Of a stretch of DNA of 64,000 bases, positions 1 to 12,013 are shown piece after piece. The notes beneath the pieces are model-generated. The model saw only the letters and a program-made list of their open reading frames with translations. It was not told the DNA's origin and made no database searches. How positions within the stretch are numbered: the first letter of the stretch is position 1; each line of letters begins with the position of its first letter. A program made the position numbers and the translations under genes. Source of the DNA: Oreocharis arfaki (Eukaryota > Chordata > Aves > Passeriformes > Paramythiidae); NCBI GenBank assembly GCA_013398015.1, contig VZRR01013406.1:502542-566541 (forward strand). Reading direction: 5' to 3'.

Positions 1-561
1 AACTCAGCCATCGGGGGAGGATTTCGAAGGAACATCATTTAGGAAGCTGACACAAGATCTGCTAATGAACCAGCATACAAAGTTCCCAGCACTGGAATAA
101 TTTGTTTCTGTACTAACTGTAGGTATTCTGGAGAAAGACGAATGTGCTCAATGTGCCAGAATCAATGAAGACACCATTGTAGTGGTTAATGGGTAAACAA
201 GCAGAACATATACTATGACATATATGAAACAAGCTACATAATAAACTCTGAAAGTAATAAGATGACATGACATATGTTTGTGTTGTATGCTGCTGAAGAA
301 AACTACCTGCAGGTTTAGACTCATTATTCCTGACAACACTGATACCAGAATGTGGCAGCGAGATGAAGCCCTAACTCAAAATGAGGCTGTGATGGCTGAA
401 ATCTCTGTATCCCAAGAACTATATGGGTATTAAAGATAAATGGTAAAATTCTAAGTGAAACTGGACACTTAATAATAAAACCTACAGATCCAGTAAAAGA
501 GTTTCTTAAAAGGCTCGTGTGATTGTGTAGCAAGCAGGACTGGGGAACTGTTTATACCCCT
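1..561. other. Gene-free AT-rich sequence
   Basis: I see nothing recognisable upstream of the first CR1 element. The short frames here lack coding character, and no splice-flanked exon or repeat family stood out. An A-rich patch near 476-481 is unremarkable. Confidence 0.6.
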
Positions 562-1099
562 GTACTTGGCACCGGTGAGGCTGTGCCTCAAATCTCTGTG
601 GTTATTTTTGGGCCCCTCACTGCAAGAAAGATATTGAGGTGGTGGAACCTTTTCAGGGAAGGGCCACCAAGCTGATGAAGGGTCTGTAGCACAAGTCTGA
701 TGAGGAGCGGCTGAGGGAGTTGGGGCCATTTAGCCTGGAGAAAAGGAGGCTTAGGAAGGACCTGATTGCTCTCTACAAGTACCTGAAAGGAGGCTGCAGT
801 GAGGTGAGGGTCAGACCCTTCTACCAAGCAACAAGATGAGAGGAAATTACCTCAGTTTGTACTGGAGGACATTTAGTTTGGATATAAGGAATAATTATCT
901 CGCCAAAGGGGTTATCAAACACTGGAAAAGGCTGCACAGAGAAATGGTTGAGTCACCATCTCTAGAGGTATTTAAAAGACATTTAGATTTTTCATTTAGG
1001 GATGTGATTTAGAAGTGGATTTGACTTGTTAAGTTAATGGTTGGACTTGATGATCTTAAAGGTCCTTTCCAAACTAAATTATTCTATGATTCTGTGAAT
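562..1099 (+). mobile_element. CR1 LINE, 5'-truncated, 3' end of ORF2 plus 3' UTR
   Basis: This is the last ~540 bases of a CR1 non-LTR retrotransposon in sense orientation. From about 575 it carries the decayed C-terminal end of ORF2: a stretch reading 'gggcccctcactgcaagaa', then 'aggagcggctgagggagt' and 'tagcctggagaaaaggagg'. The 3' UTR follows ('gttgagtcaccatctctaga', 'gatgatcttaaaggtccttt') and ends in ATTCTATGATTCTGTG. CR1 copies are normally 5'-truncated, have a short octamer-like tail instead of poly(A), and lack clear target duplications; this copy fits. Stops and frameshifts make it non-coding. The UTR form resembles the subfamily common in Neoaves, which is inference from memory. 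Confidence 0.93.
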
Positions 1100-2406
1100 A
1101 TAAATCTTCGTGTTTCAAAACTAAAGATAACAATCACCTACTGCTGGTGAGGAATAAAATAACCCTTAGACATATAATTCCATGTGCAAATTATTCCAGG
1201 AGGATAGTTCTGCTTATCTCTGAGAAGCATATAGATATGGCTACCGATGAACGCTAGGTACTGAAAAAGGTGGACCCCATTACATTCTGCAAAATTGGAC
1301 ACTGCAGAGATTTCAGAGATTTTTCTGACTGGGAACACAGAAAGGACCATGGCAATTGCTAAGAGTGTAAGGCTGTACTATGCCTTTTTAAACTTCCCTT
1401 CCAACAAAGTCTTGTTTCAAAATTTTCAATTTTTTTGCACTATAGTTCCTATTTACTTTTGAATAGAACTGTGAAAAACAGTATGTTTTTTCACAGCCTT
1501 CTCTGTAGAAGTTTTTAAGCTCCAAAAGGAAGACTTTGGAGGTTTATGACCAATTTACTGCTGGCAGTTCTTAATGGGAAGAAAGATAGATGTGGTAGTT
1601 ACTTCAGTGTATCACAAGTAGAGCATTAGCACTAGCACTTTCAGGCAGAAACTTTTATTTTAACTTTATTTTAACTTTTATTTTAAACTTTAGCTGAAAC
1701 TTTTATTTTAAAATTCATAAGATGTTGTAATGAAGTTGATTGACAATATTATTTTGCTCTGTTTGGAAGTACAAGCATATAATTGTCACATGACAAGAAA
1801 AAGTGTCAACTTAGCCTAATATGTTGGGTCATCCTGCTGGCTACGTAGAACCCTATTTAGGAGAAACATACCTTGTATTGATTTTTAAACTGACTCCTAT
1901 CCTCATTAAACATATTTTAGGAGAAATAACCAGTCTAGACTTAATCCTAATGTGGTTGCAACAATCTTTCTACTGATTCATTTGAGCAAGAGGGAATGGG
2001 ACATGTATGAAAATGAAGGAGTATAGAAAGTAATACATAAAAATTAACCACGTGTAGATAGGCATAACAATCACCATCACTGCTGGTTCATGTCTTTCTG
2101 GAAGGATCTACTACAGAAGCACATTTTTGCCTTTTCCTCCCCGCCCCCCTTAATTCTCTAGTTTCTTATGCATCTATTGTAAAGGAATGTATAAATATGA
2201 TGTGCTCAATTATTAATCATGTATCATTCAAGCCTGGAAAGCAGCTTCAGAAATAAAAACGCAGAGAAGACTTAAAATTATATCCCACTTCAGGAGTTTT
2301 ACCTAAAAATAGCTGGTTCCTGTATGAGCCACATCCTGTTGATTTTTTTCGCAGAAGCACCAGGCTGGAATTTTAAGTGTTCACATACTGTAAGACATAT
2401 TCACTT
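1100..2406. other. Gene-free AT-rich sequence
   Basis: No gene or transposon was recognised. The only structure is the T-rich local tandem array listed separately at 1650-1712. Confidence 0.6.
1650..1712. repeat. Degenerate tandem array of ACTTTTATTTTA units
   Basis: About five imperfect copies of a 9-13 bp ACTTTTATTTTA-like unit lie side by side, interrupted once by 'actttagctga'. It looks like a local slippage minisatellite. Confidence 0.7.
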
Positions 2407-2475
2407 AAAAAAACAAACCAAACCAAAACAAAAAAAAAAAAGAAAACCAAAAACCAACCAACCAAAAAAAACCCC
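2407..2475 (+). repeat. A-rich (CAAA/CCAA)n simple repeat
   Basis: Nearly 70 bases consist only of A and C apart from one G, with AAACC and AAACAAA units and an internal run of 12 A. No transposon body adjoins it that would make it a retroposon tail. Confidence 0.85.
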
Positions 2476-2509
2476 AACTTTGGATATGTCAAGCTGACTT
2501 GATCCAAAC

Positions 2510-3091
2510 TCAGGTACTTTTCTCTTCTGCAGTGGTACAGAGAACCTCCACCAGAGCAGAGAAAAAAGTGAAAAGTAGGGAATGGCAGGAGGAAACCACT
2601 ATGTACTGGCTGTAACTCTCACATACAGACAGATTCCCTGACCTTGCATGGTGCATTGGCTCGCTGTAGGGATGGAGTGCAACCTGTGATGACAGCAACA
2701 AGGAGTAAAGAGGAATTTGGGGTGCAGCTGAGTGTGGAAAAAAGGGGAGGAAAGTTGTTTTCTCTAAGTATGTAAATGTTTGGTTAATTGACCTTTTCCT
2801 TCCAATACCCAAATAAGTAACTCCATATTTATTTTCATTGACAATAAATTTATTCATAACAAATAAAGTCTGTTTTGCTGACAATGATAAAAAGTGATCT
2901 TCCTGTCTCCATATTGATCTAAAATGTTTCTCATTCCTGTTTTTTCTCTTCTTCCCGTGTCCTACTGAGGAGGGGGAGTTAGAGTGTAGCCGAGTATGAG
3001 ATTGGCTACCATCTGGGACCAACCCATCATACCTTTCCTTTTTCTGGAAAAGAAGAGTAAAAAAAGAAAATAAAAAGTAAAGTCTTCTCAC
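2510..3091 (-). other. Longest uninterrupted ORF in the window (193 codons), probably not a gene
   Basis: The frame opens with a GTG codon and its first ATG is at about codon 79, so an ATG-initiated product would have only about 115 residues. The first 16 residues are hydrophobic (LYFLFSFFTLLF) and a basic stretch (GKKRKNRNEK) lies near residues 46-55, but no domain is recognisable. The frame lies in one exon-sized block without a convincing promoter, and the composition is ordinary AT-rich DNA. I treat it as a chance ORF; a non-coding transcript cannot be excluded. Confidence 0.25.
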
Positions 3092-5711
3092 ATATTCTTA
3101 GTTGCAGAACACGTGGGATGACATGTCTAACTTTTCTTTAATTTCAACAAATCCTTTCTGGTTGTTTCTAAGGTTCTTGAGTTGATTGTCGGATATTATT
3201 CAAGTGACTCAAAAGCATGTATAAGACAATTCATAAGCTATGTCTCTCTACCTCATTCATTCCAGGAAACTGTAGGAATTGTTTCAGCAGTCCAGGAATT
3301 TGTATTCAAATGCAATCTCAGTTTAATTTAATTCCCATTCTGTCAGCAACAAAACAGGCAACCTCCTCCTTCATCAATGTCAGAGTTTTAGACCGCTCAG
3401 ATCTAGACCACATAAAGAGGTCTCAGGTTCCGGATTCTTGTTTCCTTACATTCAGTTACAACAACCTGGGGAGAAAAAAAGTAGTTCTTTTCATCCTGCT
3501 ACAACATCTCTATAATTTCTCAAGAGAGTTGCTGGTGTTAAAATATACAAGGTTAGATTTCGGAAGGTCTATAATGAAGGCTAGTTAACAAACTAGCCAT
3601 CTGTGAAACTCAGCCTTCATAAGGAACAATCACAGAAGCAAACTAACAATGTGTATCCAGATGTCCTTGCTGTGTACTCGCCATGAGTGACTACCTCTGC
3701 TGATAAACATGATGATTCTTTTCAGCTTCCTTCTCTGTATCGCTTTGCTTCTGGGTGGTTTGTTGCCAGATCCCCCGAATGCTTATTTATTCATGCTTTT
3801 ATTTTTCATTGCAGTTCTTTATGTCTCTTGTAGGAAGGAAGAAAAGGAAAAGGGAAAAGAAGATCTGATGTGTCTCTTGACTAGAAACATTTGTCCCCAG
3901 ATGGAAATAAGTAAGGTCCTTTGCATCTGGAGCTGGGGTCAGAAGGCAGATAGTGCCAGGTCAGAGAGAGAAATTAAGACTATTTTTCTTTAGAATAACT
4001 CTTTTAAAAATGGGAGAGTAGCAGTATCAAAAAAGCCTTTCAAGAACTAAGATTTGGTAAGCAGGGAGCTCCAAAGCCAGTTGGAGGATGAAGCTTTTTA
4101 TCAACAAGGGAATACTGTCAATATAAGACAATCCCATCATTAGATTTCATGAGAAGAGGAAAGACATGAGAAAGAACAATGATGTTTCTAGTCTTAAAAA
4201 TAATAGTTAGTAAACATCAAAAACATCACTAGTAAATAAAGGGCATTCAGAAGAATTAGGAAACGAATACATTTAGAATTTGGTCTTGAAACACAAATTC
4301 TCATGTCTTTGAATGACTACTCGTGGCAAAGTTTTCCCTCAGCTAGCTAAAGGACTTCGGTAGTGATAAGAGAAAATTTTTTAGCTGGTAGGAGGTTTTT
4401 CAGTGTCAAATTCTTCTCTTAGAATTTGTTCTAAAGCTGATTTTGTAGTGACAAATGGCAGGCATTGTAAATTGCCTCCCATAGTGCCATAACTGGAGGT
4501 TCAACTTTTCTTCAGAGTCATTCCGAGCAGTGATAAGGATGGTCTTAAATAGCATAGAGGGAAATCACTAAAACAGCCTCAGACCAACAAGAGTGAAAAT
4601 GTATGAAAAGAAGGAGATGAGACTGTATGAAAGAGGAAAAGAAAATGGCTGGTCTGCAGCAAAGAGACAAAAAGAAGACAATAAGGAAAATTCTGATAAC
4701 AACAAACCTATTACGAATCGTTTAGAAGAGCAGGAATATTAAATACAACATATTCCAGTTTAGCTGATAAGAAATTTGATTAGCTCAACAATCAACTGCC
4801 TCTGTACTTAACCCTGTTCTGTGGCACTGGTTAAACTATGTATCACCAAAGGAAAACAGAGATAAAGAGAAAGCACTCTTCACCGCTTGCTCAATTCTGC
4901 ATGGTAAAGGAACAGAAATTATCATGTTAAACTCTACATACAACCAATAAAATCAACAGCAGTATGTTGATCTGGATAAATCTCTAGGAATATGCCACAT
5001 CTCTCTCCAGTTATTCTATTTGGTGAGTGCTAAATTGGTAATCACACCATACAATTAATAATACTTTAAGTTTTATCACACATTAGAAAACTTTAGCACT
5101 TTATATATATGTTTTTATTTCCTTAGAAAATGTCTCTGTGATTTCTGTATACCAACCTATGAAGTGACTTGTCACTTTTCCTTGTGGAAAAGGAAAAAAT
5201 GAAAGGAGAAACGATAGAGGATAAAACTACAAGTGGCATAAAGTAAGATGGACAGAAATTATTCACTTTCTTTTACAGTTCAGGACACAGGAGGTGTCAA
5301 ATTGAGCCAGTAGGAACACATTTCAAGATAGACAAAAGTAGAAGCAAAAGACCTTGTGAAAACTAATGTAGATCCAAAAAGCTCATGTAGGTTGGTTGAT
5401 TGGGAGACTGAAATGGTTTATGGAAGAGAAATTCATAGTGGCTTGCAAATTAATAGGACCACATAGACTCAGGAGATTTTCAAAGTGAAAATAGCTGGAG
5501 CATGAAATTAGCATTACACAGAAGTGTCATTTTATAACCTCGTCCTTCTCTTCCTTTTTTAAGCCATTCACTTGTGGATGTTGAAGGATACAGAAAACAA
5601 CCCAGCCCTTGGCTTGAGCCGCTACAGCTGTTAAAAGAGTATTAGGTTCTATGCCTGCTGTCACTCATTGATGTCTCCAAGTGAAACTGTAAATGTGTCT
5701 GCACTTTGTTT

Positions 5712-5738
5712 ACATCACTGTAAGCAAAGCCTTTTCTA
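5712..5738 (+). repeat. 27-bp dispersed repeat, copy 1
   Basis: This 27-base segment begins ACATCACTGTAAGC and ends TTCTA. It matches 11987-12013 in the same orientation with a single C/T difference. The flanks of the two copies do not align, so the match is sharply bounded. Confidence 0.75.
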
Positions 5739-6807
5739 AATAACTAATCCATGAATTCTGAAAACCTTTTTAATAACCTGCAAGCTTTACTTCTAGTCCT
5801 ACCCATTTCTTAAGGGATATTTATTTATTTATCTATCACATTTTGTGTGTATTATCCACATCCTCTATTGTGACCATAATTCCTACCCCTGTTTCTCCTG
5901 ACAAAGTTTTCCACCTCTATTATTACTACCACAGTTTCTAAGAGTTTCTGATATATATGCATTGTGTTTTACAACTGAGCTGAAATAGCACTCTGTTCTT
6001 ATTTTTTTTCTACCCATAGACTGAGAATTGGCAGTACCTTTCCAGGTATCAGCTTTAATTTGTGAACAGTTTTTCTTGGATTCAAATGCTCTTTTTAATC
6101 CTGTCCCCTGCATTATTTAGAACAAATTTTAGATGGGTAACTGAGAGGAGAATCTTGTCACTCTCTACAAAGACAGCACAAAGTGGAGAAGTATTTTAAA
6201 GATTTGATGGCATCTGAAAAATTCTGCAGGTAGAATTTTAAAAATAAAGTTTTATACCAATTTTAAAACAGAATTTTTATTTTCATAGTTTTATCTCCCA
6301 ACAGGAAGCAGTCTGATGTACCTGGCTTGTTTAGAGGATAAATCCTTGGTCAAGAATTAATCTTTTGCTGGACATACATATCAAGCCATCTGTCTTGTCA
6401 GTTCTTCCTCTTAAAAATCCTAATGTATTTTACAAACTATATGTCAGAATCACTTTATCCTACACTGAATTTTATTCACATCTCAGCTGAAACATAACTG
6501 TCGAGAAACATTCTGCAACACCTTCATAGCAGTTTAAAACAGAAGACATCAACACATTAAGGTGAAAATGCAAGGATAAGCTTTCAAATATACACAAAAT
6601 AAGTAGCTAAATTAGTATAATGGTCAGTATAATATCTTTACACTTAATGAGAGCACCGAGGAAAAAATATTAATCTATAACAGGCAGAAGCCTTAATTTT
6701 ATTTGACATTTTACTTTTATCACTTAACATTTAGTATACAGGTCATTTTAAAGAGCAAACATTTACCACTCATTTATAAGATATCATACTTATTTCTTTC
6801 TTCCAGG

Positions 6808-6981
6808 TTAGAGAATTAATATGGTGTTAAGGTACTGCCTTATGGTAACTCTGAAAATACTTACATATTCTGGTAACAGTGCTACCGCACTAGTTCCAAA
6901 ACAAAGCCAGCTTTCGACATTAAGCATTGCAGTGGCAAGCAAGACTTGTTTCCACCAGAGTCTCCCGGATTCTAAGATCAG
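6808..6981. other. Splice-flanked open segment, exon-like on both strands
   Basis: On the plus strand a pyrimidine-rich acceptor (TTTCTTTCTTCCAG) precedes the segment and a strong donor (A|GTAAGTGG) follows it, with an ATG-started frame at 6821-7027. On the minus strand, an open frame spans 6808-7062, and within it a donor-like ATAT|GTAAGTATT follows an acceptor-like CTCTGATCTTAG. Neither translation resembles a protein I know, and a stop lies just upstream of the plus-strand ATG. It may be a chance arrangement or an exon of a non-coding RNA. Confidence 0.2.
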
Positions 6982-7599
6982 AGTAAGTGGATATTTCTTT
7001 AATATTAAATTAGTGAATAAGCTATAGCCTTGCTTTATACAGTGCTGTATAAAACTCTTCACTGACAGACTCCAACTCTATATATTATGGAAACTCAGAG
7101 TTTCCTACTTCCTTGTTTACGTCTAAATGTTGAAGAATCCAAATCAGTTGTAATACCAGCATACTTTTAATAAAAATCAGTTAAGTTCACCACATGGAAA
7201 AACAGCTATAATAATTTGCTCTTCCATCTTAAAAAAAAGACAAGCTTTTACATAAAAGAAACCTAAAACATTGGAGTATTTATTAAAATTATTCAGTATG
7301 TCAGAATCTAAGAGAAAAAAAAAAACCTCAAAAACCATCATCCAGAAATACTACAATCAACACAATTTATTTCTGCTTTCTAATTTGTGCAATACTATGG
7401 CTTAATAGCATGTATCCATTGACTGCTCTAAATGTATTTTTTCTTACCCTATCTGTCTACATAAACAGCAAGACTAGAAATGGTTCAATGAAAAGAATGT
7501 GCGCTATACAGTGAAGGCATCTCTAAGTAATTATTTACTGGCAGAACTTGGATAGCTCAAAGCCCATGTTCCACAGAGTGTTCTTTTTTTTTATCACTG

Positions 7600-7755
7600 A
7601 TTTATTGAATGTGACCAGAGAGTCTCTTTCATTAGAGGCTTTAAGAAACAGATTAGACAAACAGTTATCAGAGTTTGTTGCGCAATTCAGCCTGTATGGG
7701 AACAGCAAAATGAACTTGGTGGCTTTCAAGGTCCCTTCATCCTACATGCTAGGCT
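7600..7755 (+). mobile_element. Old CR1 LINE relic (3' UTR region)
   Basis: The segment follows the layout of a CR1 3' UTR: 'gaggctttaagaaacagatt' + 'agacaaacagttatcaga', and after a spacer 'ggtggctttcaaggtccctt' with 'cctacatgctag' in place of the usual 'cctacattctatgatt' end. It is far more diverged than the other CR1 copies and has lost the octamer tail, so it is an ancient insertion. The assignment rests on motif order and spacing. Confidence 0.55.
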
Positions 7756-8977
7756 TTTACAAAATTTAACAACAAACTCAAAAGTGAGAGAAGATTTTGA
7801 CATTTCTGAGCGTGAACAAATGCCTTATCATATCAATGATAGCTTTTTCAATAAGTTCCAAACCATATAGGATTAAGCAACACATCATCAATAATTCTAA
7901 TCCGTATTTTTACAGTCTCTATTATCTTTTAGCATTAGAGCATAAGTTGACAAAAATATGATTATAATAGATAATGCAAATACATTTTAAAGCGTATTTG
8001 GACACACACATTAAAATTATCAGACTGCAATGTGTAATCTAAGTTGTCAAATATGTTTTGAACACCATGATTATAGCCCAGAGAGCTGCTCAATGATTTG
8101 TACAAGGGCAGACATCTGGATCATTACAGTATCTGTATGAACAAAAAATAGAGAGTTGATTTCACAGCCGTTTTTGACCTCTCTGAATAATTTCAATCTG
8201 ACTATGCAAAAACTCTTCCCCATGCAGACAACAGCATTGTACCCATGTCAATTATTGTAGGCAGTCAATGTATGGCTGCTGAATAAGTGATTCAGTCCTT
8301 ACAGAATTGATATTTAGATCTGGCATCTGTTTTCCTTGGCTCCTTTCTCTGCTGATTCTGCCAGCTTCTTAATCTGAGTCCGTTGCTTTCTCTTACCTAT
8401 ATTGACATTTTTCCATTGCCTCTCAATTTTCTGCAGCAAGCAACAAGTCGACCTGTCTTCTTTTCTGTGATCCTGTTTTGTTCAGACACAGTCTGCAACA
8501 CATTCCATAATCTTATCAAGGATATGTCGACGTTGAGCACATTGTTTGATTTTAGTTCCCCTCTCCATTGCTCCATACACAAAGGACTGTGAGACAATAT
8601 GAAGAAAGATCTGAATCCACCGTAAAAGGTGGATTGTTACTTGAAGTAACAATAGGAATTTTTCCTCCCAAGTACATATTCCTTAAGCATATCAGAAAAA
8701 AAAAGTGCTAGGACACCACAAAAGACATTCAAAACCTGAAGTTTCAAAATGAAAAAAGGCTGCAGAGGCATCAAAAGTCTTGCTGATAACAGATTTCTAA
8801 CAGGATTTTCACAGCCAGTTCATCACTTCCTTCTCTTTAATTGAGAGGCAGTAAAGACCATTTCATCTCTGTGTATCCTGAGAACAATAACAGCTATCAA
8901 ACTTAGACCCACAGCTGCCTAAACATTTACAGACAATGTCAAATCTAGCCATGGTGCAGAACAATATGAGGCAAAGC

Positions 8978-9056
8978 AGTGTATATGGCAATAGAGTGCA
9001 ATACTATATCACATAGTGTACATATTATATAGTGTAACTCAATATAGAGTAATACT
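8978..9056. repeat. AT-rich imperfect short repeats (TATAGTGTA / AATATAGAGT)
   Basis: Variants of 'atagtgtac' and 'atatagtgtaa' recur every 15-20 bases, giving a low-complexity patch with weak palindromes. It looks like local slippage. Confidence 0.45.
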
Positions 9057-9930
9057 GCTTAAAAGTGCCCAGGATCCTTGGTCAACCCACCTATATTCAA
9101 GCATATTCAAGTAGTTTAAAATGCAAACACATTGATTGTGGCTAAGCTCAGAGACAAAAGGCAGGACTAAGAATCCCTCAGCTATCACCCTGAAGGGCAT
9201 TTCTAATGTTAATCCGGAAATCTAATTAGGCAGCCTGAACAAAGAAAATCCCGCTCGAAAAACCAGTGAAGGTCACTAAATTGAATAGATTCCAGCTACT
9301 GTGTGGAACAACACTAATCATATGGAGCTGTATTCACTGTTCACTTTAGCATTACCAAGCAAAATATTTGCATGTAATGCAAACAGAAAGAGAAGATAGT
9401 GCAAAATTAAGTCCTTGGAAATGGAAAACAGAAGAACAATTGGTAATGATGGCCGATATGACCAACAATTTCCTACACAGATGTACATGCAGGTGGCTCA
9501 CAGACATGAGTAGATGAGCTCAGAGCACATTTTTGGGAAGGGTTTCGATGATGGTTGAAAGACTGCTTTCTGTGATAATGAGAGGATGGAAAAGAATTTC
9601 TAGAAGCACCTCTTTTTCAAGGACCTTGTGTAATATTCCGATGCTATGGATCTCTTGCTATCACCACCAGTGGCAACAAAAAGGCACTTGGAGAAAACCA
9701 GAATTTAAAATAGTAAGAGATGTGTTTCTAAAGATGTATTTTATTAGTACTTATTTGGCATTGCTTCAAGAAAGGTCACAAAGCTCTTGAAAATATGCTT
9801 AAGATCTGTGAACCTTTCAATAATGTCAGGGCAAAAATTAAAGGAAACATTGACCTTTCTGATTCTTACAGAGACTTCAGAAAATTACCTCCTCATTTCA
9901 GTGTATGCTTGCCTCCTAGATTTCTGTCCA

Positions 9931-9968
9931 AGGAAGAAAAAGGAAAAAAAAAGAAAGAAAAAAAAAAA
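9931..9968 (+). repeat. A-rich polypurine tract
   Basis: Thirty-eight bases consist only of A and G (AAGGAAGAAAAAGG then runs of A with isolated G). Polypurine tracts keep a frame open because pyrimidine-containing stop codons cannot occur, which explains the short lysine-rich frames over it. Confidence 0.8.
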
Positions 9969-10308
9969 GCCAACAGATTCATAATCACCAGAGGTATATA
10001 GAGTATATTTTCTTATCTTCCCTGTAGTATTGATAAAGTTCCACCTAATTGGTCCCTTACCCATCAGTCACTTTCAAAATGTCCCTTCCAATTTATGTCA
10101 TATTATTGAATCCTGAAGTACGAGAGCCTGTTGATTGCAATCTCTTCTACTGTGCTGCTCAATTAACTACACTACTTTTCCATGCGCAAATAAAGGGATT
10201 TTTTTTTCATTCTTTCTAATTTTGTGGAGATTTTTTCCTCATATTTAAAAAAGATGATCTTCATTAGTTTAAAAACTTGATGACGTTTGAAATGCCACAT
10301 CATTCACT

Positions 10309-10762
10309 TTAAGATCTGAAAGCAAAGTAGCAAGGGTGACTTTGGGAATTCCATCTGAATCCAACAATTGTACTCCTAAAGTCTGTGTGAAATTTTCTAC
10401 TTGACACACAAATGAAGAAAGACTCTGCAGATGTCTGCTTCACACAACCACATGTAGTAAAGGTGTGGTTTTCCCCTCTTCTCCTTCCCCAGGAAAAATG
10501 AACTTGCATTTTTTGTCCAGGAAGATTTCTCTGTGTGTGACTGGTACCCCTTGCTCCTGACCCTGGCAATATCCTGACAAGGATCCCCAGAAAAATCTGT
10601 CTGTCCACGTAGTGCATCTGTCTTCTGCACTTCATCTTTGAATACTGTTGGCCATAAATTCCAACACTTAATAGAAAACTCATAATAATTAGGACATGCT
10701 TTTAGAGAAAATTTGAACAACTTTGGAGAGGTTGGTAAGAGAGGAGAATCAAGTATGCACAT
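10309..10762 (-). other. Two overlapping minus-strand ORFs (124 and 121 codons), unidentified
   Basis: Two different minus-strand frames are open together over about 290 bases, which is uncommon at this base composition. Neither translation shows a domain, a signal peptide or a family I recognise. The sequence is slightly richer in GC than its surroundings. No good promoter or start context was found. It is probably chance. Confidence 0.15.
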
Positions 10763-11986
10763 AGGTCATTTGGCTCAACAGACTTAAGAATTTTCTTCCA
10801 TCTGCCAAGATAGCCGTTAAATAAAATAAAGTTAATTCCTGACAGCATATGTCAGCAAAATTTTCCAGGGCTTTTACATTACATTTAATAAAAACATTCT
10901 TAAGAGGCATGCCATTATTTCTTACCCTCTAAATGAGTTATTTACTGACTTTTATTGACGGTGAGCAATCCTAGTAACATTTCGAATACTAGCAGAATAT
11001 TTATTTTATTAGCCAGCACTACCTTTTCCTATTTTTCTACTGTATATCACCTTACAGAAAATGAAACAGGTAAAATCAGTAAGCAGAGAATTCTTTTTTG
11101 AGAAGCCAAATCATATTCAGATGACTGTAGTCATGAGAAATAGCTTTGAATTTAGGGGAGAGTTACTGTTCTCTTCAAATCTTTCTTTTCTGTCTTATGT
11201 ATACTCCCAATACTCTTGTGACTCTGTACTGAATAATACTGATACATTCTGTACTGAAATTATATTAGCCTCTCACAGGCTGACGAGAAAGAGAGAAGGA
11301 GAGAAGGATCATCATTCACTTGCTTTTTCCATGTTATGATTTCTTTGGGATGAACTCTCTAACTCCACCACCAATGCTATTCATTAAACAACAAGATTAA
11401 TTAATGAGATGACCAGTCTGCTTCACCTTAGCTAAAATTCATAGACCAATACGGTTCTTCTGATATTTATGGAAGTTTCATATTAAAAATATAAATCCAC
11501 TTAAAGAACTCAGACTTCCACAAATATGCGACGTTTGCTCTGCAAAGTCTCCATTTGTAATTAAAGTGAGTTAAACAGTGCTCATTCAAAGAAAAGAGAT
11601 TTTCTTATGACTGACTTGTAGCAATATGTGACAGCAAACGAGTGGCTTTTTACCTATAAAAATATCATACATCTTATACTATAATATGTTTGCAATACTT
11701 TGTGTTTTTTTTCTTTCCTGTGGTTTACACAAAAGCAGTTTGTCAATTTGATACTTTGATCTGTGAGTCCCAAGCCTAGTTCTCAGCTATAAGCAGGAGC
11801 AACTCCGAATCCATTTTAACAATATCAAATTACAACCTTAGGGTCTCATTCTTTTTTAATCATTTAGAGTTTAGAGTGACACTGTCTCCTGAAAGGTCCA
11901 GGTTGATTTCAAGCTCTGATTTGCTTTTTTCATCTATGTTTTTTTGTGGGCTTGCAAGATTACAACACCTAGATGCTCAGTTGACA

Positions 11987-12013
11987 ACATCACTGTAAGC
12001 AAAGCCTCTTCTA
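11987..12013 (+). repeat. 27-bp dispersed repeat, copy 2
   Basis: This is the same-orientation partner of 5712-5738, about 6.3 kb away. The first 21 bases are identical, and the rest differ at one position (CTCTTCTA here, CTTTTCTA there). The flanking sequence is unrelated. Confidence 0.75.

Larger units (their letters stand above)
3092..7599. other. Gene-free AT-rich sequence
   Basis: There is no recognisable gene. The stretch includes a polypurine run near 3832-3863, one copy of a 27-bp dispersed repeat (5712-5738) and a splice-flanked open segment (6808-6981), the last two treated separately. No CR1 or LTR signature was seen. Confidence 0.6.
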
